From positions 868,001 through 932,000 of the forward strand of contig CP072828.1 in the NCBI GenBank assembly GCA_017945845.1: 64,000 nucleotides of DNA. Reading direction: 5' to 3'. Both the position numbers and the translations under genes were made by a program. This stretch comes from Carnobacteriaceae bacterium zg-C25 (lineage in GTDB: Bacteria; Bacillota; Bacilli; Lactobacillales; Aerococcaceae). This document shows, in pieces, positions 54,769 through 63,443 of this stretch (position 1 is the first letter of the stretch; each line of letters begins with the position of its first letter). The notes under the pieces were generated by a model that saw only the letters and a list, made by a program, of their open reading frames with translations, was not told the DNA's origin and did not search any database.

Positions 54769-55200
54769 TTATATGATGCTAAATAAAACAATTAGAACTA
54801 CTGTTAAAAGTATAAATAAAAAGACACCAATACATATACCTTTTCTTTTGTCATATGCTATTTCATATTGATACTTTTCAACACCTAAAAAAGTCGTATC
54901 TGTTGAGCGATATAATAGTGTGATATCTTCTGTTTTAGACAGAAATGTTATTTTTTCATATCGAAAGGCATCAGATAATTCAAAATTAACGACACCATTT
55001 AAATGAAATAAAATATATTTAATCAGATATAGCAATATATTATCCGTTCGTTTTACAACCAGCGTGACATGACTATTTTCAGAGATATCAATGATTACTG
55101 GTTCTAAATGTACTTTTGAAATATTTTTAACGTTATTATTTTCATAAACTTTAATTTTTATACTGTGTTCTTTTTTATTGATAATTGTCAATTTTGTCAT
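54769..55200 (-). CDS. Membrane-anchored beta-domain protein, cassette B
   Basis: 143 residues: a soluble N-terminal part (about 1-115; alternating beta pattern, IKVYENNNVKNISKVHLEPVIIDI) and a single C-terminal helix (GICIGVFLFILLTVVLIVLFSII). The plan resembles the 195-residue protein at 44269. The ribosome site is weak. It stands 40 bp upstream of the decayed peptide gene. Function unknown. Confidence 0.55.
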   Translation of the reverse strand: MTKLTIINKKEHSIKIKVYENNNVKNISKVHLEPVIIDISENSHVTLVVKRTDNILLYLIKYILFHLNGVVNFELSDAFRYEKITFLSKTEDITLLYRSTDTTFLGVEKYQYEIAYDKRKGICIGVFLFILLTVVLIVLFSII

Positions 55201-55223
55201 AATACTTTTTTTAAAACTTGAAT

Positions 55224-55631
55224 TTACGCCATAACATATGTATTAATTTCCAATTCGTCTGCTGTTTTCATACCTACACTTTGATAAAAAGCATTCGCAA
55301 CTTTGTCGTCTTTATCAGTCATTAAACACAACATCCGTACGTTTTCAAATTCAATTCTACACATTTCAAGTAGTTTTTTAGCGATACCTTTCCGTCTATA
55401 TTTTTTATTTACAATCAAATCTTGTACAATTACAAAATGTTCATTATCTCCTAGACACCTTACAAATCCTATCAGCACTCCCTCTTCAAAAGCGCCTAAA
55501 ATAAAAGACGAATTTTCAAATGCTCGTATCAGTTTTTCATCATCTTTTAAATAGGCAGTCCAATTTTCCGATTCATAGATTTTTTTAACTTCGTCAATTT
55601 TTTCTATAGAAAAGCTTTTATAACATACCAT
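55224..55631 (-). CDS. GNAT-family N-acetyltransferase
   Basis: 135 residues with the GNAT fold: acetyl-CoA-binding VQDLIVNKKYRRKGIAKKLLEMC (motif A, R/Q-x-x-G-x-G/A as RRKGIAK), preceded by LIGFVRCLGDNEHFVIV and followed by ANAFYQSVGMKTADE (motif B). The substrate is unknown; related small enzymes acetylate amines or peptide N-termini. AAGGGGA precedes the ATG. It lies 23 bp upstream of the 143-residue gene on the same strand. Confidence 0.88.
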   Translation of the reverse strand: MVCYKSFSIEKIDEVKKIYESENWTAYLKDDEKLIRAFENSSFILGAFEEGVLIGFVRCLGDNEHFVIVQDLIVNKKYRRKGIAKKLLEMCRIEFENVRMLCLMTDKDDKVANAFYQSVGMKTADELEINTYVMA

Positions 55632-56025
55632 TTAATCGTTCCCCTTTTGAAAATTTTAATTGATCGTATCTTTCTACTATATCAATACCATTGCAACCTA
55701 TTAAATATTCAAAGCGTTGTTGCTAGATTTAAGAATCATTTTTAAAGACGAATTGTAAAAAATTCAAATAATTATGAATTTTCAAATATGCAAACTTATT
55801 AATTTCAAGGTTGTTAGATTTTGTTTAGTCCCTTTTCTTTCCGTCAAAAGTTTCACTATCCCTTTCGTTCAAAGGTTTCTAGGATTTTACGAGCAGAGCG
55901 ACACTCTCCAGATACTATAGAACAAAATAAAATTGTTTACTCTTTAATTTATACTTCAAAACGAATTGTTGTTATCGCAGTAGATTAACAACTTATAAAT
56001 TCGTGTATTTGCAAATTGAAATTTA
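55632..56025. other. Spacer without a recognisable gene
   Basis: Short minus-strand coding-like fragments occur around 55830-55920 (for example KPLNERDSETFDGKKRD) but are broken by stops; probably debris of an element. Nothing else seen. Confidence 0.4.
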
Positions 56026-56649
56026 TCATTCATTTAAATTTTGCTTATTTTTTAGAAATTTATTACTTTGCGCCACTGCTATCTTATTCATTATTGAAAG
56101 CATCGATATTCCTATTTCCGACGACACCAGTTTTAACATTAAAAGCGGATTATTTTCAATCTCTTGACTACCAAGAGTCGTTACGATTCCAGAAAAAATA
56201 AAATCAATTTGCAATTTCTCCTCTGTTGTCAAACAATCTTCATTAATAGAAAAGGAATCCAACCATATCTCCCTTAAATAGTTATTCACTAGTTGTTTTA
56301 GGTATGTTGACTCACTTCTAGCACACAACATAATACGCCTAGAATTCGGTAAAATGGACATATCAAAATTTAAAATATTTTCATCACTTTGACACTTTAA
56401 GAAAGTTAAAATTGACGAAATCATTATTTTCGAGGCCTCGTTTCGTGTATTATTCTTAAAAGCCTGATAAGCCAAATCATCAATATCTTTATAATGATAA
56501 TAAAAAGAATTACGATTAACTCCAGAATCTTGAGTAATTCGAAGAACAGTAATATCCGTATACCTTTCCGTCTCTAAAAGTTTCCAAAAAGCATTTTCTA
56601 TTTTTACTACTGCCCTATTAGTATATTCATCTTTCTTTGGACGCGCCAT
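56026..56649 (-). CDS. TetR/AcrR-family regulator
   Basis: 207 residues. N-terminal HTH: IENAFWKLLETERYTDITVLRITQDSGVNRNSFYYHYKDIDDLAYQAF, the classical TetR pattern with NSFYYHYKD. The C-terminal ligand domain is diverse. It is divergent from the HXXEE gene at 56752, with an inverted repeat TAGACA/TGTCTA (56665-56689) in the 102-bp gap, so it probably represses that gene and itself. GGGGGG precedes the ATG. Confidence 0.9.
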   Translation of the reverse strand: MARPKKDEYTNRAVVKIENAFWKLLETERYTDITVLRITQDSGVNRNSFYYHYKDIDDLAYQAFKNNTRNEASKIMISSILTFLKCQSDENILNFDMSILPNSRRIMLCARSESTYLKQLVNNYLREIWLDSFSINEDCLTTEEKLQIDFIFSGIVTTLGSQEIENNPLLMLKLVSSEIGISMLSIMNKIAVAQSNKFLKNKQNLNE

Positions 56650-56664
56650 ATTGCCCCCTATAAT

Positions 56665-56689
56665 TAGACACTTTATACTCTATTGTCTA
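56665..56689. promoter_or_regulatory. Candidate TetR operator
   Basis: TAGACA (56665-56670) and TGTCTA (56684-56689), with AT-rich flanks, between the divergent TetR and HXXEE genes. Confidence 0.5.
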
Positions 56690-56751
56690 TTTTATTTTAC
56701 ACCGTGGCGTATTATAATTCAATTTCAGTATGTAATTAAGAGGTGCTTTCT

Positions 56752-57384
56752 ATGAAAAAAATGATAAATAATTGGTATAACATTTCTGTATATCTTGCTG
56801 GCTTAACTGCTTTGCTTGCAATCTTTCTACCAGTAACCGAGGTACAAAAATGTCTTTTGGCTTCCATTTGTATTTTGTTTCTACATTTTTTCGAGGAATT
56901 CGGTTATCCAGGAGGATTCCCACTACTTGGAGTAAAACTACTCCTTGGTACCGATGAGATGGATAAAACCAAGTGGGATTGTAACAATCTTAGTAGTATG
57001 TTTGGAAACTGGACATTTCTAATTTTAGTTTATGTTTCCCCTCTTTTACTACCTAATGTACATTTTCTAACATTGTCTGCCATGTTGTTTCTTATTATGG
57101 AGGTCATTATGCATTCCATATTTAATTTACGATTAAAAAGCATTTACAATGCCGGCCTAATTACCGCAATTTTAGGACTAGGACCTATTGGCGTGTACTA
57201 TTTTATCAATGTATTTGATAGTAAAATGTATAATTGGTATGACTATATCCTTGCTATACTTTGGTTCATTATTGTATTTATATTCTGTTTTCGTTCTAAA
57301 CTTTATTGGAATCTTGGAAAAAAAGACGGATATGTACTTACTGATCAAACTGCATTTGGCGTAAATTATTTAACAAAAAACTAA
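56752..57384 (+). CDS. HXXEE-domain membrane protein
   Basis: 210 residues. The first HFFEEFGYPGGFP (about residue 43) gives the HXXEE motif that names the family, with MHSIFNLRL as the second conserved His region. Six or so membrane helices. Function unknown; genes of this family are often paired with TetR regulators, as here. AGAGGTG precedes the ATG at 56752, three codons into a longer reading. It ends at a clear terminator. Confidence 0.83.
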   Translation: MKKMINNWYNISVYLAGLTALLAIFLPVTEVQKCLLASICILFLHFFEEFGYPGGFPLLGVKLLLGTDEMDKTKWDCNNLSSMFGNWTFLILVYVSPLLLPNVHFLTLSAMLFLIMEVIMHSIFNLRLKSIYNAGLITAILGLGPIGVYYFINVFDSKMYNWYDYILAILWFIIVFIFCFRSKLYWNLGKKDGYVLTDQTAFGVNYLTKN

Positions 57385-57399
57385 TTTGAAATATATGTA

Positions 57400-57436
57400 A
57401 AGCCTTGCCAAATTTTATCTGACAAGGCTTTTTTAT
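57400..57436 (+). terminator. Terminator of the HXXEE gene
   Basis: AAGCCTTGCCA / TGACAAGGCTT arms, then TTTTTT. Confidence 0.85.
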
Positions 57437-57442
57437 ATTCAT

Positions 57443-57655
57443 TTAATAACTATTGGATAGGTTACACTTATTAGAACAAAGTCTCGCAGCCTTTTCTTCA
57501 ATACTTGGATATTTTTCAATACCAAAATAAGCACTAAAAACTGAAGATAAAGAAGATTCTATTAAACCAACATCCCTGACACCATCTAAACCACCCGTCG
57601 TTTGAATGAGACTACTGTGCAATTCAATAACCTGCTCAACAGTTAGTATTTTCAT
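57443..57655 (-). pseudogene. Truncated Doc-family toxin
   Basis: 70 codons matching the N-terminal half of Doc (Fic-fold) toxins: MKILTVEQVIELHSSLIQTTGGLDGVRDVGLIESSL ... YPSIEEKAARL. The frame then leaves Doc at about 57480, where an IS-end relic begins. The Fic active-site loop (HPFxDGNKR) is missing, so the toxin should be inactive. It overlaps the antitoxin stop by 4 bp. Confidence 0.8.
57453..57480. mobile_element. Unassigned IS-end relic at the Doc break
   Basis: Same 28-base string as at 50351-50378 (one indel). It marks the point where doc was truncated. Confidence 0.55.
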
Positions 57656-57909
57656 TTTGCCAATTCCTTGAATGCGTTAAGGTGGCGTGATAATACTGAA
57701 GTTGCAACCTCATCCAAGGTTGATTGTTTAACAACTGTTGATGTTACCTGCTCATCTTTGATTAGACTTTGATAGTCCACTAAAACATACTTTGGAACAT
57801 TATTTTTCAAAATTACTGCAGTACCGTTCGTATCAATCATACGAGCTACTTTAGAGAAGTTTTGATTCGCTTCTGAAATAGAGACTAAGTTTTCTATATT
57901 AATGTTCAT
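57652..57909 (-). CDS. Phd/YefM-type antitoxin
   Basis: 85 residues. The N-terminal ISEANQNFSKVARMIDTNGTAVILKNNVPKYVLVDY is the Phd/YefM DNA-binding fold; the C-terminal tail (about 55-85) would wrap the toxin. It overlaps the truncated doc gene (ATGA). AAGGAGG precedes the ATG. It is intact although its toxin is broken, and presumably still autorepresses. Confidence 0.88.
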   Translation of the reverse strand: MNINIENLVSISEANQNFSKVARMIDTNGTAVILKNNVPKYVLVDYQSLIKDEQVTSTVVKQSTLDEVATSVLSRHLNAFKELAK

Positions 57910-58094
57910 ATTTGTTTCCTCCTTTTCTCTATTCTGCCATTTTTAGGATATATTCAACCTATTTCTGGACAACAGAACTATACACTCCACATGTGCTGAG
58001 AGCTTTCTTCTATACTAATAGACGAAAGGGAGTGAACGTTATGTTGGAATTATACTATGGAACGGAATGTTGTGTTAGAAATTATAATATTATT

Positions 58095-58490
58095 TTATAT
58101 GCACCCACCCAAAGTAAGAATTATTTGTGTGTGTTTGAAACCTTTATTTTCTCTACTACATTCCATAACAATGTAATAATCATCATCCTCTGCTCGTACG
58201 ACTATCCCCATTGAATATGGAGTTTTCCAAAGAGGTCCAACACCATAGAACTTTTCGACAAACTTATTTGTTGGATTTGGACTTTCTGCACTAAAACTAT
58301 TTTCAAAAAGCCATGCATGCCAATTTTTAAACGCTGGTGGAAAACCAAGCGTATGAGCAGCTTGAAGTATGGTAATCGCAAATTCCATTTCGTCTTCTAG
58401 ATTAATCACATATTTTTCATTAGGATCCAATCTATACCCATCAATCGCCTTTTCTGGTTTTATACCACTATTAAGTTTTAGTTTCTTCAT
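58095..58490 (-). CDS. Small protein of the CHAT-DUF4365 operon, function unknown
   Basis: 131 residues, soluble, no membrane segment: MKKLKLNSGIKPEKAIDGYRLDPNEKYVINLEDEMEFAITILQAAH .... No family recognised. GAGGAG precedes the ATG, and it starts 12 bp after the DUF4365 stop, so it is the third gene of the operon. It could be an inhibitor, sensor or adaptor of the two enzymes; nothing in the sequence decides this. Confidence 0.65.
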   Translation of the reverse strand: MKKLKLNSGIKPEKAIDGYRLDPNEKYVINLEDEMEFAITILQAAHTLGFPPAFKNWHAWLFENSFSAESPNPTNKFVEKFYGVGPLWKTPYSMGIVVRAEDDDYYIVMECSRENKGFKHTQIILTLGGCI

Positions 58491-58502
58491 GAAAATGCTC
58501 CT

Positions 58503-59468
58503 CTATTTTTCTTTTGATTTTGGTCTTGCTTTAGCGTATGGTCGATTCTCAGAGATAAATTGTTCTAAGTTTAAGAATGACCTACCTAGCTCATTTAAAC
58601 TAAGAACCAGCATATACTCCGCAACTTCTCCAGCATGATCAATGAATCGCATCGGATTTAATTTTTGCCGAAATTCCTCAAATGTGTCTCCTACTTCAAG
58701 CCATTCATCTACTTCACTATCATAATAACAGTGATATTGTTTCCACAATTCGTAATCACTTTCTTCGAAAAAATCTTCATCAATAGAAAAATCTGCCCAT
58801 GGAAACAATCTAGGAAAAACATCTGTGTAGGGAGTATATGGGAACCAATATGGATACAAGTATTCTGTTATACTGTCACCTTCATGAACGATTAACTTTG
58901 TTTCTCCTCTACCACTAGACTTATTTACCCACTCTGTTGAATGTAATTTAACTTCACCTCCACTTTGAATAATTTCCATAAATTTTTTATGAGATAATAA
59001 AAAGTTATAATTTTGAATATGTTGGGGTAAATTAGTATAGGAAAGCAGGTGATTGTTTGACTGTTCATCCAAAAAAACTTGATTTATAGGAACTTTCACA
59101 TAATAACCTTTACCTTCCCCCTCTTTAGTTTTTTCAATTGTTTCAGGAGTTAATTCTTGCCAAATGCACATGCCATCATCAGGATTAAACAGAACAATTA
59201 TACAAGGAAGAGAATTCATCGTCCAATAATTGTACTGCCTCTCATTTATCTTCCTAAATATAACGTAGTTATCTTTTTTCTCCCTAAACCAGCTCGATCC
59301 TGACTTGATTTGTAATGCAAGGTGTTGTCTCGGTCTACTATATTCAACAAATTCCATATGAGCATCTATACCTATGTCATTAACTGGCTGTTCTCTAAAC
59401 ATCCAATTGTTTCTTTCTGCAATTAATCCACAATGATGTATGCCAATCCTCTCAGTATTACTAGCCAT
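58503..59468 (-). CDS. DUF4365-domain protein, probable PD-(D/E)xK nuclease
   Basis: 321 residues. The N-terminal 150 residues fit DUF4365: ERIGIHHCGLIAERNNWMFREQPVNDIGIDAHMEF ... HLALQIKSGSSWF. D31/D35 and Q53-x-K55 give the D...QxK metal-binding core of the PD-(D/E)xK nuclease superfamily. The C-terminal half (about 165-321) is unassigned. DUF4365 proteins recur in defence islands. It lies between a CHAT protease gene and a small gene with short gaps. GAGAGGT precedes the ATG. Confidence 0.8.
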   Translation of the reverse strand: MASNTERIGIHHCGLIAERNNWMFREQPVNDIGIDAHMEFVEYSRPRQHLALQIKSGSSWFREKKDNYVIFRKINERQYNYWTMNSLPCIIVLFNPDDGMCIWQELTPETIEKTKEGEGKGYYVKVPINQVFLDEQSNNHLLSYTNLPQHIQNYNFLLSHKKFMEIIQSGGEVKLHSTEWVNKSSGRGETKLIVHEGDSITEYLYPYWFPYTPYTDVFPRLFPWADFSIDEDFFEESDYELWKQYHCYYDSEVDEWLEVGDTFEEFRQKLNPMRFIDHAGEVAEYMLVLSLNELGRSFLNLEQFISENRPYAKARPKSKEK

Positions 59469-59501
59469 ATCACTATCTACCTCTCTATATAACTAAACGT
59501 A

Positions 59502-60437
59502 TTAACAGTACAAGTAATTGAATGGGGACTCGGTACAATTTTTAACAGCTGCTTGCCAGGCAGCATTAAAATCTCCACCACTTGAAATCACTGTATAGAA
59601 ATGTTCCGAAAAATCAAATGCTATGCTCGATACAACTTGCCCACTATGTAAGATAGAACAGTCTGAGTACAATGAATCTAAATTAGATACAAATTCAGCA
59701 GTAGAACAACAATTAAGAAATGAACAACGAAATCTACGATTAGAAATCCAATTACTAAATTTCTTAAAAGTCATATTTGAGTCTACAAACGAAAGTAATA
59801 CCTCTCCGTTAGTTTTCGTATCGGTGTGACCCGCTAAATGGATAATATTCAGTATTGGAAGTCTATCCAAAATTGTTCTAAACACATCAGTAGAGCATCC
59901 ATGAATAGGAACAACTATTACATTGGGATTATTCGTAAATAAATCACAAATATTTTGAATTTCATCATTTGCTTTAATATTATCGTCTTGTGGATCTATC
60001 AAACTCATCGCCAAAACTATTTGTTGACCCTCGACAGGAAAACCATCCTGAAGAAGCTGTATTTTTTCTTTTTCTAAAAAAATTCTCGAAACATTTATAT
60101 AGGAATTTAAAATCTTTTTCCATTTTACTCTCGACCTGTACTTCTCATTTGTTAAAAATTGAATTGTATTTTGTTGAAGAGACAACACAAAACTTCTCAT
60201 AGCTACATAATCTTCTGAACTAACTTTTTTACGTAAAACTGAGATGCTTTCCCTGATGTTCTGTTCAACCAACATTTGATAATACTCCAACACTGATTCT
60301 TCTAAGTAATTTTTATCTTCGCTCTCATTAAATTTTAATTCCTGATGTATAAACGGTTCAAAAAAATCAAAAATAGGCAAAATCACTTCCTCAAACTCAG
60401 GACTATTTAATCTTTCACGATAAGTCTCTTTTTCCAT
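59502..60437 (-). CDS. CHAT-domain (caspase-like) protease
   Basis: 311 residues. The C-terminal half (about 150-311) has the CHAT signature: ILNIIHLAGHTD with catalytic His (about residue 204), SFLNCCSTAEF with catalytic Cys (243 or 244), then GQVVSSIAFDFSEHFYTVISSGGDFNAAWQAAV. The N-terminal half is helical, without TPR or other recognisable domain. CHAT proteases act as effectors in several bacterial defence systems, cleaving a partner or killing the cell. The start MEKETYRERL at 60437 has a poor ribosome site, but longer readings run into the ISL3 end and cannot be native. An ISL3 element sits 64 bp upstream and may have altered the promoter. Confidence 0.85.
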   Translation of the reverse strand: MEKETYRERLNSPEFEEVILPIFDFFEPFIHQELKFNESEDKNYLEESVLEYYQMLVEQNIRESISVLRKKVSSEDYVAMRSFVLSLQQNTIQFLTNEKYRSRVKWKKILNSYINVSRIFLEKEKIQLLQDGFPVEGQQIVLAMSLIDPQDDNIKANDEIQNICDLFTNNPNVIVVPIHGCSTDVFRTILDRLPILNIIHLAGHTDTKTNGEVLLSFVDSNMTFKKFSNWISNRRFRCSFLNCCSTAEFVSNLDSLYSDCSILHSGQVVSSIAFDFSEHFYTVISSGGDFNAAWQAAVKNCTESPFNYLYC

Positions 60438-60493
60438 AATGGTTACTACAACTCCACCCCATTCTAATATTATATATTCTACCACAAAAACGT

Positions 60494-60501
60494 AAAAAAG
60501 G
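60494..60501. repeat. 8-bp target duplication, left copy
   Basis: AAAAAAGG, identical to 61997-62004 on the other side of the ISL3 element. Confidence 0.95.
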
Positions 60502-61996
60502 GGTTCTATAATATTTGGTGTTGGTGGCTTCCGCAAGGAAGCTATCAACACCTTTTAAATTATGTATACAAAAAGGTCAGATATTCCCTTATAATTAAAG
60601 CGCTAAATCTAATAAAAGGAGAATTATCATGACCTATGCATCTAGTATACACCAATTATTATCAATTGAGGATAAAAATATAACATTTAACGATACATTA
60701 GTATTACCCACTGTCACTATAAAAGATAAAACCTATCGACAGTTATCTGGAACTTTATCGTATACACCGTCTTGTTGCGAAAAATGTGGCGTTCAAAACA
60801 ACCATCACACCGTTATAAAATACGGTTTTAAAACCATTCGTTTATTACTAGGAGATATTAACTTTTCTCCGCTGTTATTGCAGTTGAAAAAGCAACGTTT
60901 TCTATGCAAAGCCTGTGGAGAAACCTTTATCGCTACAACAACATTAGCGGATAAAAATTGCCATATCTCTCATATTGTCAAACGTAAAATAATCGACTTA
61001 TTAACAGAAGAAATGGCGATGTCCACTATTGCCAAACATACTTTTGTATCACCTCATACGGTCATCAGAGTCTTACGTCGTACCGCAAAAACATTTATGA
61101 CGCATCGCCATTTACCTGAAACCATTTGTATAGATGAATTTAAATCGGTTCAAAATTGTGTTGGGAAAATGAGTTTTATTTTCTGTGATGCACAGACACA
61201 CGATATTATAGACGTTCTGGAAAGTCGTAAACAGCAGGATTTAATCGATTATTTCTTAAGGTTTGATGCATCAGAAAGATTACGTGTTAAATTTGTGGTA
61301 ATGGATATGTATAAACCGTATATAAAAGTGATGCAGACGTGTTTTCCTAACGCTAACATCATCATTGATAAATTCCATGTTGTGCAACATTTAAATCGCG
61401 CATTAAATCGTTTAAGAGTAGAAATTATGAATGCCTACCGTTATAGTAGACCGACAGATTATCGTAAATTGAAACAATTATGGCAGTTAGTGTTAAAAAA
61501 TAGAGAAAATTTAGATGTTGAACGTTTTGAAACGCATCGTTTGTTCGATGGCATGATGACAGAAAAAATGATTGTTGATTATCTAGTTGATTTGTCTCCG
61601 CAATTATCCAGAGTGCACCATATCATCAATAATTTAAAATATGATATTGCCACAAATGATTCTCAACAGTTTATAGATGATTTAAACGCATCTAAGTCAT
61701 ATCAACTACGTCAATATGTACGAACAAGTTTAAACTCACTGATGTATTATATAGATGAAATTCGCTTATCTCTAGAGTATCGCTATACAAACGGACCGAT
61801 TGAAGGGCTTAATAATCGCATTAAGAATATTAAGCGTTCTGGATATGGATATCGTAACTTTTACAATTTAAGAGCTCGAATACTCATTGTCAATCGATTA
61901 TTTAAAAATAAGAAAACCGATAACGAAGAACATTCCTCGTTATCGGCTAATAAAGTCGCTTAATTTTTGGTCACCAACACCATTTGACATAGAACC
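60502..61996 (+). mobile_element. Complete ISL3-family insertion sequence
   Basis: 1495 bp. Left end GGTTCTATAATATTTGG, right end (complement) GGTTCTATGTCAAATGG; both continue GTGTTGGTG. The left end contains a near-perfect hairpin (GGTGTTG ... GCTTCC ... GGAAGC ... CAACACC, 60517-60552). Perfect 8-bp target duplication AAAAAAGG. It appears intact and probably recently transposed, as the flanking duplication has not decayed. Confidence 0.95.
60629..61963 (+). CDS. ISL3-family transposase
   Basis: 444 residues. N-terminal zinc ribbon (CCEKCGVQN; FLCKACGETF), HTH (HIVKRKIIDLLTEEMAMSTIAKHTFVSPHTVIRVL), and the DDE core: ICIDEFKSVQNCVGKMSFIFCDAQTHDIIDVLESR (first Asp), VKFVVMDMYKPYIKVMQTCFPNANIIIDKFHVVQHLNRALNR (second Asp, typical ISL3 DMYxPY and DKFHV), and TNGPIEGLNNRIKNIKRSGYGYRN (Glu). 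Full length for ISL3. AAGGAGAA precedes the ATG. Confidence 0.97.
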   Translation: MTYASSIHQLLSIEDKNITFNDTLVLPTVTIKDKTYRQLSGTLSYTPSCCEKCGVQNNHHTVIKYGFKTIRLLLGDINFSPLLLQLKKQRFLCKACGETFIATTTLADKNCHISHIVKRKIIDLLTEEMAMSTIAKHTFVSPHTVIRVLRRTAKTFMTHRHLPETICIDEFKSVQNCVGKMSFIFCDAQTHDIIDVLESRKQQDLIDYFLRFDASERLRVKFVVMDMYKPYIKVMQTCFPNANIIIDKFHVVQHLNRALNRLRVEIMNAYRYSRPTDYRKLKQLWQLVLKNRENLDVERFETHRLFDGMMTEKMIVDYLVDLSPQLSRVHHIINNLKYDIATNDSQQFIDDLNASKSYQLRQYVRTSLNSLMYYIDEIRLSLEYRYTNGPIEGLNNRIKNIKRSGYGYRNFYNLRARILIVNRLFKNKKTDNEEHSSLSANKVA

Positions 61997-62004
61997 AAAA
62001 AAGG
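61997..62004. repeat. 8-bp target duplication, right copy
   Basis: AAAAAAGG; see the left copy at 60494-60501. Confidence 0.95.
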
Positions 62005-62042
62005 CTGTGACCACAATGGCATCCCACTGTCGTTACAGCCTT
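62001..62042. terminator. Terminator of the serine recombinase locus
   Basis: AAGGCTGTGA / TTACAGCCTT arms; T-rich downstream on both strands. The ISL3 element inserted right beside it. Confidence 0.65.
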
Positions 62043-62051
62043 TCTTTTTCT

Positions 62052-63443
62052 CTATAAATCTACCTCAGTTCCTTCAAGGAAACGAACCGTAATTTTCGCC
62101 ATCAAGCCCTATCCTGATATAGTCTAGCACTCGGCACATGTCTGAAGGGTTGAAGTCGATCTGCTTCTGCCTAAGTAGGTCACTTAATGCCATGCTGTAG
62201 TGCTTTTCGAGCAGGCGATTTTCTGCCAAGATTTTCTCCCACTTGCCATCAAGCAAATCAATGTTCTCGCTTAAAAGCTCCAATGCCTTTATGAAAATCT
62301 GCCCAAGTATCGCCTCATCCAAATGGCTACTGTAACACCCTTCTACACCCTTGATACGATAGCGGTTGTTACATTGCCAAACTTTACGTTTCCCTCGGCG
62401 TGTTGTCCAGTTCTTTCGACCAAAGGCTGAGCCACACTCAGCACAGAACACCTTGGTGGCAAAGGGGTTATCCTCACTCTGTATGATATAGGACTTGAGC
62501 TGATGTTCCTCTCGGTAGGTTTTGCGCCTGGCAATTTCTAATTGAACACAGTCTCCCAAGTTTCCTCATCGATGATACCCTCATGGCTGTCTTCCACATA
62601 GTATTGGTTAACCTGTCCATCATTCTTCGTTCGCTTCTTAGTTAGGAAATCCACCGTGTAGGTTTTCTGAAGCAGGGCATCACCTTTATACTTCTCATTC
62701 TGAAGTATTTTGAGAATGCTGCTGGAATACCTGTTGGCTTTCCCCGACCATCCTTTGACACCGTTGGTGTTGAGTTCTTTCGCAATGCTTTCTGGACTGT
62801 AACCTTCTAAGAACTGGCTATAGATGTGTCTAACAACTTCAGCTTGTTCTGGGTTAATGACTAGCCTACCGTTCTCATCCTTATCATACCCCATGAACTT
62901 GGTCGTATTTACTTGGACAATTCCACGTTCAAATTTCTTTCGAATTCCCCATGTTGAGTTCTCTGAAATGGAGCGTGACTCGTCTTGAGCAAGTGAGGAT
63001 AAAATGGTTAAAAGTACCTCTCCTTTGGAATCGAGACTGTCGATATTTTCTTTCTCAAAAGTGACACCAATCCTTAGTTCTTTCAGCTCACGGACATACT
63101 TGATACAATCTAAGGTGTTTCTGGCAAATCGAGATATTGACTTAACCAAAATCCTATCCACCTTACCTTCTCTACAATCCTGTATCAATTGGTTAAAGGC
63201 ATCCCGTTTTTTAGTGTTGGTTGCTGAAATGCCTTCATCCGCATAGATGTCAACCAACTCATAATCTTCGTGTTTTGAGATAAAGTCACGATAGTATTTG
63301 ACCTGATTCTCATAGCTTGATAGCTGTTCGTCTTGGTCGGTGGACACTCGACAATAAGCGGCCATTCTGATTTTCTCTTGGATGTGGTGTAGAATTGTCA
63401 CCTGCACTTTCTTGGCTGGAATAACTGTAATATTTTTTGCCAT
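62052..63443 (-). pseudogene. Large serine recombinase, frameshifted twice
   Basis: Starts MAKNITVIPAKKVQVTILHH at 63443 (GAAAGGA upstream). Catalytic Ser in AAYCRVSTDQDEQLSSYENQ; resolvase domain, then DUF-recombinase region and zinc ribbon (VFCAECGSAFGRK ... WQCNNRYR). The frame breaks near 62545 (ETWETVFN* versus VQLEIARRKTYREEHQLK) and again near 62085, after which MAKITVRFLEGTEVDL would end at 62052. Intact relatives excise or integrate transposons of the TndX/TnpX type. Probably inactive, although the N-terminal catalytic domain is intact. Confidence 0.85.

Noticed and set aside
57912-58214. 100-codon plus-strand frame starting next to the antitoxin
   Set aside because: Runs into the 3' end of the 131-residue gene on the other strand, with no good start signal or recognisable protein.
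58503-60437. Calling the CHAT-DUF4365 operon a known named defence system
   Set aside because: The individual domains are recognisable, but I cannot match the exact three-gene combination to a named system from sequence alone.
62343-62534. 63-codon minus-strand frame inside the recombinase
   Set aside because: It is an out-of-frame shadow of the zinc-ribbon region.
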